Shown here: one piece after another, positions 34,653-43,862 of the stretch | Position numbering within the stretch: the stretch's first letter is position 1 | How the letters are laid out: the number at the start of each line of letters is the position of its first letter | NCBI GenBank assembly: GCA_002490705.1 | Contig: DKUO01000012.1 | Location: forward strand, 29,818 to 93,817 | From: Lachnospiraceae bacterium UBA7202 | Lineage (GTDB): Bacteria; Bacillota; Clostridia; Lachnospirales; Lachnospiraceae | Direction: 5' to 3' | Length of the DNA stretch: 64,000 bases | Notes under the pieces: model-generated | The model's input: only the letters and a program-made list of their open reading frames with translations | Database searches by the model: none | What the model was told of the DNA's origin: nothing | Translations under genes and position numbers: made by a program

Positions 34653-35090
34653 ATGAGCATTAACAATACATTGAATGAAGTGTTGGTCAGACTGTTCCGA
34701 GATATTAACACGTTGGAGGAGCGGGCCGTCCGGACGGAGGAATATCAGGATATGACCTCGAACGATATGCATGTCATGGAGGCGATCGGTCCGGAAGGCG
34801 CGAAGAATATGACCAGTGTGGCGAGGGAGCTGGAGGTCACGACAGGGACACTGACCATATCAGTCAACGGACTGGTCAAAAAAGGGTATGTGAACAGAAC
34901 CCGCAGTGAGGAGGACAGGAGAGTTGTGCTGATTTCCCTTTCGGAGAAAGGACAAAAAGCGTATCTCCATCACCGGAAATTCCACGAGGAAATGATCGAT
35001 GCGGTTCTGAAAGATCTCACGGAGGAGGAGCAGGGGGCGCTGGAAAATGCGCTGTTAAAACTGACGCGCTTTTTCAGAGAGGTGTCCTGA
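34653..35090 (+). CDS. MarR family regulator, FabT-like
   Basis: A 145-residue winged-helix repressor. The segment SVARELEVTTGTLTISVNGLVKKGY and then SEEDRRVVLISLSEKG (here about residues 54-95) resembles FabT, which represses fatty acid synthesis genes with acyl-ACP as corepressor. The ATG at 34653 has GGAGG five bases upstream; a longer TTG-started reading would begin inside the operator and is rejected. No fab genes follow, so it would act in trans. Its last 121 bp overlap the convergent DUF885 gene. The name fabT is withheld because no target gene is visible. Confidence 0.78.
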   Translation: MSINNTLNEVLVRLFRDINTLEERAVRTEEYQDMTSNDMHVMEAIGPEGAKNMTSVARELEVTTGTLTISVNGLVKKGYVNRTRSEEDRRVVLISLSEKGQKAYLHHRKFHEEMIDAVLKDLTEEEQGALENALLKLTRFFREVS

Positions 35091-36940
35091 TCTTCCCATA
35101 CAGCAAGCCGCTTTGCCAGTGTTCGGTAATCTGCGGGGCCGTTTTGCAGCAGGAAGGTATGAAAACGGTATAAAAAATCTTTGTCATCATAGGTGGCGGT
35201 CAACGGGTCGGTATCAGACCAGAGGACGGCTGCCTGTCTTTTTAATTCCAGGATTTCCAGATATCCCAGATAGTATTTCAGATAATTGCAGGGTTCCTCC
35301 GCGATATACTGGTAGAGGGCCGAAAGACCTGCGGTGTCATTTATGCCGAAGCAGGAGCAGAGCTTCGCAACATCTTCGAAGGAGGCGTTGTCATAGTGGA
35401 TGGCGATATCCAAAAGAGAGTAGAGGCCAAGCCTGAACTGCCGGTCCAGACGGCATGCCTGATAGTAAGCCGCGGCTTCGGGATGCGCATCCTTCGCCAG
35501 CTCGATGGCCTTGTCGTAAGAGTCCAGTTCCACATACATTGCCCAGCCCTCGATAAAGCCGCCATAATACAGGACGCTTCCCAGGGGCAGCAGGTTTTCC
35601 TGTTCCTGATAACGTTTGCTGTATACGGTCTGATACAGATGACCGGGGTAACCCTCGTGTGCCAGAGTAGTGTAGAGGGAGAGGTCGTCCTGTGTGTCTT
35701 TGGCGTTTAAACAGATCAGGTTTTCGCAGATATTGTCAATGGGCGGCATCATATAAAAGGCAGGAGCACTGTATGCCTCCAGGCTTTCATCCACATATTT
35801 TATCGTGGAGTGGATGGGCGCATTATTCCGGCCGGCGGGAATGGGAGGATATTCTTCACCGATTTCTTCCTGTAAATCTGTGAGGATTTCTTCCGGCGTC
35901 ATTTCCGGCAAAAGAGAAGGATTTTCGGAGATCATATTTTTAAGTTCCGGATTGGCGGAAAGAAGCGCAAACAAGGACTCATAATTGAGTCGGATATCTC
36001 TTGCCAAAAGCTGCTTGATTTCCGCGATATCACGGTAAGATCCGGTGCGCAGGCGGACAAGAGCCAGGTAGTATTCCCGGCCGTTTTCCTGCCCTGCCAG
36101 TCCGCAGGTATCTTTCCCGCTTCCTTTTAATAATGTCAACCCGTCAGCCAGCCGGTCATAGGCGGGAGCCACCACCGTAGTGAGCAGGCGGTCGTGTTCG
36201 AAAACGTAGGCAGCTGCCTCTTCGGCGGTCAGGACATTTTTGTTTACTAACTGCTGTAAGCGGTTCTCAAATGTGAGGTGTAAAAAATGCGTACCGTCTT
36301 CCAGAGCGGAGGGATTTAACAAATCGTGGCACTGCGCAATGACCCGGTCCGCAGTTTTGTCGGACATGAAAAGGCCGGCCTGCGCTTTTTCCTGTTCATA
36401 GAGGAGCAACCCGTCAAAATAGGCGGGAATCTGGTTCAAAATTGACAGATAATTCTCAATGTCGGCTTTGTCGTCCAGCCGGTATTCGGAGAATAAAATG
36501 GGCAGCTCCGAGGAAACACCGGAGGAGGGCGAGAGCGGTTCTGCGAGATAGGGATAGGCGGCGGTGCCGGCGGCAGCCGCGAGGTAACTATCCAAAAGGT
36601 CATAAAGTTTTTGATTCTCTTCGTTCAGGCTTTCGGGGTTAATGTCAGCCAGCCGCTCCCTTACCAGAGCCAGCGAAGCGGCGTCATTTGCGGCGCCCCC
36701 AGCCTGATAGACGGGCAGAGAAAGGGAGGATTCGTCAATATCATAAATGGACGGGTCATCTATGGTATAGTGAAAGTGGATGGGATTTGCCTGCACCTCT
36801 TCCAGAAAGAAGTCTTTCGTAAATGCGAGGAATTTTGTGTCCTGATGGGTACTGCTGTACCAGTGGAGAGTCAGGATACTTAAGAGTGTAAAGAGAGTAA
36901 AGGCAAGAATCCATTGCCGGGGGGAGAGAGATCGTTTCAA
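34970..36940 (-). CDS. DUF885 family protein, putative metal-dependent peptidase
   Basis: A 656-residue protein with an N-terminal membrane anchor (about residues 8-25), hence facing outward. The DUF885 core contains TLAHEGYPGHLYQ, with H428, E429 and H434 as likely zinc ligands, and later GWAMYVE. The family is thought to comprise metallopeptidase-like enzymes of unknown substrate. Roughly the last 40 residues, after AVWEDQD, are encoded by sequence antisense to the MarR gene and are Ser/Arg-rich, so this tail is probably an accidental extension after loss of the original stop. Confidence 0.75.
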   Translation of the reverse strand: MKRSLSPRQWILAFTLFTLLSILTLHWYSSTHQDTKFLAFTKDFFLEEVQANPIHFHYTIDDPSIYDIDESSLSLPVYQAGGAANDAASLALVRERLADINPESLNEENQKLYDLLDSYLAAAAGTAAYPYLAEPLSPSSGVSSELPILFSEYRLDDKADIENYLSILNQIPAYFDGLLLYEQEKAQAGLFMSDKTADRVIAQCHDLLNPSALEDGTHFLHLTFENRLQQLVNKNVLTAEEAAAYVFEHDRLLTTVVAPAYDRLADGLTLLKGSGKDTCGLAGQENGREYYLALVRLRTGSYRDIAEIKQLLARDIRLNYESLFALLSANPELKNMISENPSLLPEMTPEEILTDLQEEIGEEYPPIPAGRNNAPIHSTIKYVDESLEAYSAPAFYMMPPIDNICENLICLNAKDTQDDLSLYTTLAHEGYPGHLYQTVYSKRYQEQENLLPLGSVLYYGGFIEGWAMYVELDSYDKAIELAKDAHPEAAAYYQACRLDRQFRLGLYSLLDIAIHYDNASFEDVAKLCSCFGINDTAGLSALYQYIAEEPCNYLKYYLGYLEILELKRQAAVLWSDTDPLTATYDDKDFLYRFHTFLLQNGPADYRTLAKRLAVWEDQDTSLKKRVSFNSAFSSAPCSSSVRSFRTASIISSWNFR

Positions 36941-37003
36941 GAATGCACCTACAGAAAGAGATTTGTATTACTATATGAGAGAAGGGCATAAATAATGACC
37001 GGA

Positions 37004-38092
37004 TCAGAAAATGACCCGGTCACGTCCGCTTTCTTTGCCGATATATAATTTCTCATCTGCCTCTTTTAGGAGGGTTGTAATGTCGCTGTGAAAATCATAT
37101 TCCACAAGTCCGTAAGTCAGGGAAACGGTAAATTTTTCTGAGCCGCCGTCAAAGACGAGTCCTTTGATTTTCTGGCGGAGTATTTCCAGTGCGGTGCCTG
37201 CCTCGTCCCCGTTCATGTTAGGGAAAATCAGGAGGAATTCTTCACCGCCCCAACGGGAAATAAAAGTGTCAGGAGGCAGTTTTGTCCGAAAGGTATCGGA
37301 AATGGACTTCAAAACCACATCACCGGTGTCATGGCCGTAGGTATCGTTGACGTGTTTAAAGTGGTCGATATCACACAGGCAGATGCTGATCTGTGATTCC
37401 GCATCTTTAAGGAGCGATTCCAAATACTCCATTGTGCGCCGACGGTTGTAAAGGCCGGTCAGCGTATCGGTGTTGGCTTGTTTTACCAGCTTTCGGTTAT
37501 ATTCGATCAGTTTTCCTTCCATCTCCTGTGTGGTGGTGCTGAACAGATAGGCAACCAGTCCCAGAGATAGGAAAATAAAGAAGGTATTGACAATTTGCAG
37601 CGCGTTGTTCAGATCGGTGCCGAGAACAGTGTGCGGTTCATGGGAACGACAGTAATAATAAAAAATCAATCGCAGGACAAACAAAAATGACGCATAGGCA
37701 ATCTTGGCGCGCTCGTGTTTGTATTTGGAAAAAAAGACAAAGACTAACAGTACCACCAGAAAGTGCTGGACGCCGATGTTCCAACCAAAATAGTATATAT
37801 TTACAATGCTCCAAAACAGAATGCAGATATTCAGAATACAGTAAGAGACATATGTGCCGCAACGATATGACAATACAAAAAGGGCCAAAAACAAAACGGG
37901 AGAAAAAAGGGAAAAAGCGAGGGCTCCCGTGTGGCCTGTGAGAGAGACAAGGACGCAGCATACGAAGGAATAAACCAGCATGGTGAGGGTCAGCAGACGG
38001 ACCACAGCAATCAACTTGGCGGATTCATTCTGCTTTCCGGTGTCCCGACAGATATTTTCATAAATGGTAGATAAAACGGACTGTTCTTTCAT
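37004..38092 (-). CDS. Membrane diguanylate cyclase
   Basis: A 362-residue protein with five to six hydrophobic segments (about residues 30-190) and a C-terminal GGDEF domain starting at DTLTGLYNRRR (about 210). The active site is GGEEF near residue 281. The usual RXXD inhibitory site is not present at the expected spacing. It should make c-di-GMP in response to a membrane or hydrophobic cue. It is transcribed away from the arabinose sensor operon, sharing a 133-bp intergenic region with it. Confidence 0.87.
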   Translation of the reverse strand: MKEQSVLSTIYENICRDTGKQNESAKLIAVVRLLTLTMLVYSFVCCVLVSLTGHTGALAFSLFSPVLFLALFVLSYRCGTYVSYCILNICILFWSIVNIYYFGWNIGVQHFLVVLLVFVFFSKYKHERAKIAYASFLFVLRLIFYYYCRSHEPHTVLGTDLNNALQIVNTFFIFLSLGLVAYLFSTTTQEMEGKLIEYNRKLVKQANTDTLTGLYNRRRTMEYLESLLKDAESQISICLCDIDHFKHVNDTYGHDTGDVVLKSISDTFRTKLPPDTFISRWGGEEFLLIFPNMNGDEAGTALEILRQKIKGLVFDGGSEKFTVSLTYGLVEYDFHSDITTLLKEADEKLYIGKESGRDRVIF

Positions 38093-38225
38093 GTATCATG
38101 TTCTTTCATTTTACATTAAAATAGTTTATATTTTTTTCATCATACACCCTTGGGAAAAATAATGCAAATATGGATTTATCTTTTAGCGAAAAATTGGTAA
38201 AATAGAAAACAGAGGAGAAATACAT

Positions 38226-39710
38226 ATGCAGCCTGTAAACGTAAAATATTCTATTAAGTATAAATTGATTCTGTTATCCATGGCGGTGGGGATTCCGTTT
38301 TTGGTGATGTCCCTCTATCTGATTTATGCCCTGCACAGCTATAGCGGTGCCTATGAAGCGATTATGGATAACCTGACGGTGGCCAATAACTATAATCTGA
38401 ATTTTAAAGAGGAGATGGATGAAAGTCTTTACAAACTGGTGGTGGGTGCAGTCACTTTTGATACGGTAGGAAGCGACGGTAGTCTGGTAGACCCGTATGT
38501 GCTCCTCCATGAACTGCGGAATGAGTTTGGCAACCTCATGAGCATTACCACGGATGGGGAAAGCCGTGTCAGATTACAGATTCTTTTGCGCAATATCGAC
38601 ACGTTAGAGGACCGCGTGGATGATATCAGGATGAATCTGGAGGCGGATGTTGGTTATGACACAAATATTGTAATGCTTGAAGACAATATCTATATCTTAA
38701 CTGAGCTGATTCAGGACAATATTCAGTATTATATCTATTATCAGACTAAAAGTATGGAACACCTGACAAATCAGTTGAATGTGAAGGTGTATAACTTTAC
38801 TCTTTTCTGTGGCGGGATGCTTGCTTTTCTAATTTTTATGGTAATGATCCTGATAGTCATGATTGTGTTAGATATTACAGGACCGATTAAAGAACTTTCC
38901 AAGGTGACGGAGCAGGTTGCAAAGGGGGATTTTTCTGCAAGAGCCAGAGTGGAGTCGCAGGACGAGGTGGCCGTTTTGGCGGATAGTGTAAACAGTATGA
39001 CGGAGAGTTTGGAGGAATTGGTGACGAAGATTAAGGAGGACGAGAGAAAAATGCGCAAAGCGGACCTCCGGCTTTTACAGGAGCAGATTAATCCTCATTT
39101 TCTGTATAATACTTTGGATACCATCGTATGGCTGATTGAGGGGAACGATTCCGATAAGGCAGTAAATATGGTTATGTCTTTGTCGGAGTTTTTCCGTCTG
39201 GTACTCAGCAAAGGAAAGGAATATATTACGATACAGGAGGAAGAACTTCATATCAAAAGCTATCTGGAAATCCAGCAGATGCGCTACAGAGATATTTTGG
39301 AGTACGAGATCCGAATTGATCCGGAACTTTACCGATATCAGATTTTGAAGCTGACGCTTCAGCCGTTGGTGGAGAACTCGCTCTATCACGGTATTAAATA
39401 TAAGCGGGCGAAGGGAAACATTCTTGTAACCGGCAAGCAGCGCGGAGATGAGGTGCGCTTTACTGTGGAGGACAACGGCGTCGGCATGGAGGAAGAAGAA
39501 CTTCATAAGCTGCAGGAGGAGATCAAAAAACCATGCAAGGACACGGAGAAGGGGTTTGGACTTGCCAATGTCAATGAGAGAATCCGTATGAATTTTGGGG
39601 CAAAGTACGGTATGCGGATCGACTCTGCCAGAGGAAAGGGTACATGTGTGGAGATTGTAATACCGGCGGTTCCGTATACGGAGGAAAAGGAGGGCGGACA
39701 TGTTTCATAA
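38226..39710 (+). CDS. YesM/LytS-type sensor histidine kinase of the sugar locus
   Basis: A 494-residue kinase with two membrane helices (about 17-38 and 195-220) enclosing an extracellular helical region, then HAMP (about 220-270). The His_kinase domain has acceptor His in INPHFLYNTLDTI (about residue 291), and the HATPase part has LVENSLYHGI and GFGLANVNERI. The next gene overlaps by 11 bp and encodes a membrane-anchored sugar-binding protein. This fits the XylFII-LytS-YesN kind of three-component sensing in clostridia, where a binding protein presents the sugar to the kinase. An extended -10 sequence, TGGTAAAAT, lies about 30 bp before the start. Confidence 0.88.
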   Translation: MQPVNVKYSIKYKLILLSMAVGIPFLVMSLYLIYALHSYSGAYEAIMDNLTVANNYNLNFKEEMDESLYKLVVGAVTFDTVGSDGSLVDPYVLLHELRNEFGNLMSITTDGESRVRLQILLRNIDTLEDRVDDIRMNLEADVGYDTNIVMLEDNIYILTELIQDNIQYYIYYQTKSMEHLTNQLNVKVYNFTLFCGGMLAFLIFMVMILIVMIVLDITGPIKELSKVTEQVAKGDFSARARVESQDEVAVLADSVNSMTESLEELVTKIKEDERKMRKADLRLLQEQINPHFLYNTLDTIVWLIEGNDSDKAVNMVMSLSEFFRLVLSKGKEYITIQEEELHIKSYLEIQQMRYRDILEYEIRIDPELYRYQILKLTLQPLVENSLYHGIKYKRAKGNILVTGKQRGDEVRFTVEDNGVGMEEEELHKLQEEIKKPCKDTEKGFGLANVNERIRMNFGAKYGMRIDSARGKGTCVEIVIPAVPYTEEKEGGHVS

Positions 39711-40725
39711 AAGATCTTATGGCGTTGTGGTGGCCGGAATACTCTTCGTGCTGATTTTGATGTTTATCATGTTTGGCAGCAGGCTCTTTACAGATATTGA
39801 GGAAATGAATCAGGTGGAGAAGGACAATCGGATTGTGGTGGGCGTATCGCAGCTTGGGAGTGAATCGGGATTTCGGACTGCCAATACGGAATCGGTGCAG
39901 AATGCGTTCACGAAAGAAAACGGTTATTTCCTGATTTATAATAATGCCCGGCAGAGGCAGGAAAACCAGCTTAAGGCGCTCAGAAGCTTTATCTCTCAGA
40001 GGGTGGATTACATTATTTTTTCTCCCGTGGTGGAGACAGGATGGGAGACTGTGCTGCGGGAGGCGAAAGAGGCTGAAATCCCTGTTATCCTTATGGACAG
40101 AAATGTCGATGTGGAGGATGAGAGTCTGTATGTGACCTGCGTGGGTAGTAATTTTGAGGAAGAAGGTGAAAAGGCCGGCCGATGGTTGGAACGGGAGCTG
40201 CAAAAGAGAAACCGCGATCAGGAATCCGTCAACATCGTGGTATTGGCGGGGACGGAGGGGTCTTCCTCGCAGATCGGTCGAACGGTCGGGTTTGATGCGG
40301 TAGCGGGAAAGCATGAGAATTGGAATATTTTGGAGCAGAAGTGCGCGGAGTTTACCTCAACCAAAGGCAAGGAAGTGATGCGTGGATTTTTGCGCAAGTA
40401 CCGGGACATTGATGTGGTAGTGTCCCAAAACGATGATATGACTTTTGGGGCTATCGAGGCGATTCGAGAATCCGGCCGAACGGTGGGGGTGGATGGCGAT
40501 ATTATGATTATATCCTTTGATGCGGTAGAGAGCGCGTTGGAGATGGTGGCGGAGGGGACAATTAACGTTGATATCGAGTGTAATCCCAATCAGGGCGAAT
40601 ATCTGCTTCGGGTGATAGATATGTTGGAGACAGGGGAACAGGTTGAAAAACAATACTATGTGGAAGAGGATGTTTTTACCATGGAGAACGTGACAGAGGA
40701 AATTTTGGAAGAGAGAAGTTATTAG
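39700..40725 (+). CDS. Membrane-anchored periplasmic-binding-type sugar sensor
   Basis: A 341-residue type I periplasmic binding fold held by an N-terminal helix (residues 9-27) with no lipobox Cys. The sequence IVVGVSQLGSESGFRTANTE and QRVDYIIFSPVVETGWETVL closely resembles YtfQ, the galactofuranose/arabinofuranose-binding protein, and it is also a distant relative of the locus's own transporter binding protein at 43863. Placement between kinase and response regulator, with overlap on the kinase side, indicates that it senses the sugar rather than feeds the transporter. Confidence 0.85.
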   Translation: MFHKRSYGVVVAGILFVLILMFIMFGSRLFTDIEEMNQVEKDNRIVVGVSQLGSESGFRTANTESVQNAFTKENGYFLIYNNARQRQENQLKALRSFISQRVDYIIFSPVVETGWETVLREAKEAEIPVILMDRNVDVEDESLYVTCVGSNFEEEGEKAGRWLERELQKRNRDQESVNIVVLAGTEGSSSQIGRTVGFDAVAGKHENWNILEQKCAEFTSTKGKEVMRGFLRKYRDIDVVVSQNDDMTFGAIEAIRESGRTVGVDGDIMIISFDAVESALEMVAEGTINVDIECNPNQGEYLLRVIDMLETGEQVEKQYYVEEDVFTMENVTEEILEERSY

Positions 40726-40738
40726 AAGGGAGAGGCAA

Positions 40739-42367
40739 ATGCTGAAAGTATTTCTGGTGGAAGATGAGAGCGTTGTCAGAGAGGGGCTTCGGGATAATAT
40801 CCCATGGCAGCAGTACGGGTATGAGTTTGTAGGTGAGGCCAGTGACGGGGAGATGGCGCTTCCCCTCATACAGAAGATGAAGCCGGACGTTTTGCTTACG
40901 GATATCAAAATGCCTTTTATGGACGGGCTGTCTTTGAGCCGTCTGGTGCATCAGGAATTCCCGGACATGAAAATTATTATCATCAGCGGCTACGATGATT
41001 TTGAGTATGCCAGAGGCGCGATTCAGGTGGGAGCGGAGCAGTATCTTTTAAAGCCGATCACCCGGGCGGCCATGCAGAAGGTTTTGGCGGAGCTTAAGAC
41101 AAAGATTGAAAACGAACGGGAGCAAAAGACCTTTCAGGAAAAATTTCAGAGCGAGGCCAGAGAGTACGAGCAGTTTTCCAGGACGGACTTCTTTGTCAAG
41201 GTATTTGAAGGGCGTATGCCGGTTCAGGATATCTATGAGGAGGCGGCTAAACTCTCCCTCAAAATCAACGCGGCATGCTACAACATTTTGTTGTTTAATT
41301 TACAGGAAAAGCGGACCGGGGAGAATATGGGCATGGAATCCGAGGATTTTGCCAGAAAGAGGGAGGAACTCTTACATTATTTTGTGCGTTACCCGGAGAA
41401 TCTGGTTTTCCGGTGGAATGTGAATACCTATGGCGTGCTGATGAAAGGCAGCATGGAGCAGATGCCGGAGCTTACGGCCAGAAGCCTGGAAAATGTAGAA
41501 CGGATCTGCCGGCCGGCGCAGGAAACACTGGATTGGTATGTGGCTGTCGGAGAGCCGGTAGAGAGGCTGAGTCTTTTGGCACAGTGCTACAGCAATGCCA
41601 ATCATCTTTTCGCATACCGTTTTTTGATGCCGGGACAGCATGTCTTTACCGGAGAGACGGTACGGTTAAGCGCACCCGGAAAGGAGGAAGGCGGCAAGAT
41701 CGTGGATATTGACCCTGCAAAGATGGACGCGGAGATTATGAGAGACTTCCTGCTGCGGGGCGTGAAAGATGAGGTGGGGGACTACGTGGAGAACTATCTG
41801 CTGGCTCTGGGGGAAGCACTGCAGTCTGCTATGTTTCGCAATTACCTGACGCTCCATGCCTATTTCGTGACAGTGTCCTATGTGGAGGGCCTCGGCTGTG
41901 AGAAAGAGGAACTGATACAGCTTATGGGCGACAAGGGGCTTACGCCGGAGCGGCAGTATGATGTGGAGGAATTGCAGGAGTATTTATGCGGTCTGATTGA
42001 GAAGGCCCTGGAGCTTCGTGACCGGGAGTCGGATAACCAGAGCGAGCGGATCTTAAAAAAAGCGCTCTCTTATATAGAAGAAAACTATTCACAGGAAAGC
42101 CTTTCCCTGAATCTGGTGGCGGGGGAAGTGAATGTCAGCGCCAATTATTTCAGCGCGATTTTCTCCCGCGCCATGCAGGTGACTTTTGTGGAATATGTGA
42201 CGGGAAAACGCATGGAGAAGGCGAAAAAGCTTTTGCGGCAGACCCAGATGCACACCGGCGAAATCGCACAGGAGGTGGGCTACAAAGATCCCCACTATTT
42301 CAGTTTTGTCTTTAAGAAGACGCAGGGATGCACGCCGAGAGAGTACCGGGCCGGTACAAAAGTTTAA
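40739..42367 (+). CDS. YesN-type response regulator with AraC DNA-binding domain
   Basis: A 542-residue regulator. The receiver domain (1-120) begins KVFLVEDESVVREG, with phospho-acceptor D55 in LLTDIKMPFMDG and the conserved Lys in YLLKPITR. A middle region of about 300 residues precedes a C-terminal AraC helix-turn-helix pair (about 440-540, SVNYFSAIFS-like first helix set and GYKDPHYFSFVFKKTQGCTPREYR). It should activate the sugar transporter gene downstream once phosphorylated by the adjacent kinase. Its stop overlaps the stop of the convergent GntR gene. Confidence 0.88.
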   Translation: MLKVFLVEDESVVREGLRDNIPWQQYGYEFVGEASDGEMALPLIQKMKPDVLLTDIKMPFMDGLSLSRLVHQEFPDMKIIIISGYDDFEYARGAIQVGAEQYLLKPITRAAMQKVLAELKTKIENEREQKTFQEKFQSEAREYEQFSRTDFFVKVFEGRMPVQDIYEEAAKLSLKINAACYNILLFNLQEKRTGENMGMESEDFARKREELLHYFVRYPENLVFRWNVNTYGVLMKGSMEQMPELTARSLENVERICRPAQETLDWYVAVGEPVERLSLLAQCYSNANHLFAYRFLMPGQHVFTGETVRLSAPGKEEGGKIVDIDPAKMDAEIMRDFLLRGVKDEVGDYVENYLLALGEALQSAMFRNYLTLHAYFVTVSYVEGLGCEKEELIQLMGDKGLTPERQYDVEELQEYLCGLIEKALELRDRESDNQSERILKKALSYIEENYSQESLSLNLVAGEVNVSANYFSAIFSRAMQVTFVEYVTGKRMEKAKKLLRQTQMHTGEIAQEVGYKDPHYFSFVFKKTQGCTPREYRAGTKV

Positions 42368-43446
42368 GGGCGGGCGGGGCCGTCGCTCTCCCTGCGGACC
42401 AGCTCCCAGGGAATTTCCTGCGATACAGCCGGGATTCCCTGTAGCAGGCGAACCATAGTGTCAGCCACACAGTTTCCTATTTCGTGCGGCCTGTGGGTCA
42501 TTGTGGTGATTCGGATCTTACTCAGTTCGCTCAGATAGCTGTTGTCAAAGCAGACTACGGAGACGTCCCGGGGAATCTGAATGTGAGTGTAGGAGAGCTC
42601 CTTCATCAGCCAGTAGGCGATTTCATCGTTATAACAAATCACAGCGGAACAGCCGGGCAGCTGCTCTTTGATAAAGGCGGCAAGAAACCGGGTGTCCTGT
42701 CTTTTTTCCAGCGCGTTGATCTCTGACGATTGAAACCAGCCCACATGGGAGTCTGCAAATTCCAACCCCAGATCTCGAAGGCAGGAGGCAGCACCCAGGT
42801 AGCGTTCAGGCCCCTGCTGGTCGTCTATTTTAAAAATCCCGGCGATGGAAGTATGTCCGAGCTCGGCAAGATGGCTGGCCAATAGATAGCCGCCATAGTA
42901 GTTGTCGTCCTTGATACAGACTTCTTCTGACAGGGCGCTATATCTATTATGTAGAAAGAGCAGATGAGAACCGCCTGCTTTTAGCTTGTCATAGAGGTCT
43001 GCGTTCGGTGTGGGCAGGGCGCTCTTGGAACCCTCCACGATCAGGCCGCGGGGCGGCGTGTTTAACAGGGAGAGCAAAATCTGCCTTTCCTTGGAGGTGT
43101 CGTTGTCTGTGGGGCAGACCTGAAGCTGATAACCTTTTTCGGTTAACGCTGAACGAATGTCCGCGAGCAGATGGGGATAAATATACTCCTGACTGCTGGC
43201 AATCAGGATAGGTATGAGGTTTTTCGAGGCGTCGGGAGAGAGGCCGGTGGCGTAGGAACCGCTTCCCTGACGGCTTTCGATCAGGCCCTTTTTGCGTAAG
43301 AGCGAGAGGGCGGCCCGCACGGTCTGACGGCTGACCCGGTATTGCTGGGAGAGCTGCGCTTCGGTGGGCAGTGCAGTGATTCCCTGTTGCAGATTCCGTG
43401 AAATTTGTTCCATAAGTTGTTCCGAAAGTGTTTCGTACTTGCTCAT
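42364..43446 (-). CDS. GntR-LacI hybrid repressor (AraR-like), first copy
   Basis: A 360-residue regulator with an N-terminal GntR winged helix (PTEAQLSQQYRVSRQTVRAALSLL around residues 27-50) and a C-terminal LacI/periplasmic-binding-type sugar domain (about 75-355). This combination defines AraR, the arabinose repressor of Bacillus. It is transcribed away from the transporter gene at 43863 across a 416-bp gap, a usual arrangement for a repressor of a divergent operon. A second similar regulator is at 50753, so the two may divide uptake and catabolism, or respond to different pentoses. Confidence 0.85.
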   Translation of the reverse strand: MSKYETLSEQLMEQISRNLQQGITALPTEAQLSQQYRVSRQTVRAALSLLRKKGLIESRQGSGSYATGLSPDASKNLIPILIASSQEYIYPHLLADIRSALTEKGYQLQVCPTDNDTSKERQILLSLLNTPPRGLIVEGSKSALPTPNADLYDKLKAGGSHLLFLHNRYSALSEEVCIKDDNYYGGYLLASHLAELGHTSIAGIFKIDDQQGPERYLGAASCLRDLGLEFADSHVGWFQSSEINALEKRQDTRFLAAFIKEQLPGCSAVICYNDEIAYWLMKELSYTHIQIPRDVSVVCFDNSYLSELSKIRITTMTHRPHEIGNCVADTMVRLLQGIPAVSQEIPWELVRRESDGPARP

Positions 43447-43862
43447 AGTAAAAAAATCTCCTTTTTTTGTTCATGGTTTGTTTACAAATTCCTCTAAAAT
43501 TATTCACAAAAACACCCTGTAGGGAAGAAAAATGCCTTCAAAAAGATCGGTTTGATAAGAATCACTATAAAAGGCTGACACAAAAATGGGAAAAATCTCC
43601 GTTAAAATTAATAAAAGTAGAGTAAAATCGTAAAAAAATACCCTAAAATTTATAATTTGTATTTTTGTTTTTTATTATAACATAAATTTGTATTGTTGAA
43701 CCCACCCAAAATGCACAAAAGGATGATTTTGGGTGTTGAATCGAGTCGTGCATTTTGCTAAAGTGTTTTCAGGGACGGGAAATAAACAATCCCGATCTCG
43801 AAAACATAGTTCTCTCACCGCAGAATGCGATGGGAGCAAACCATGAAAGGGAGGAAACTAGA
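43447..43862. promoter_or_regulatory. 416-bp regulatory region between repressor and transporter operon
   Basis: A very A+T-rich control region with no gene. TTTGTTTACAAA (43477-43488) is a small palindrome just upstream of the repressor start. Two ATTTGTAT half-sites (around 43654 and 43685) resemble half of the AraR operator found before araA. A 10-bp stem-loop lies at 43703-43735. A convincing sigma-A promoter was not pinned down. YesN-type regulators also bind such regions. Confidence 0.5.
43703..43735 (+). other. Stem-loop in the leader of the transporter operon
   Basis: CACCCAAAAT (43703-43712) pairs perfectly with ATTTTGGGTG (43726-43735) around a 13-nt loop containing AAGG. It lies 128 bp before the binding-protein start. 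It could be an operator or an mRNA-stabilising 5' hairpin. No T run follows. Confidence 0.5.
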
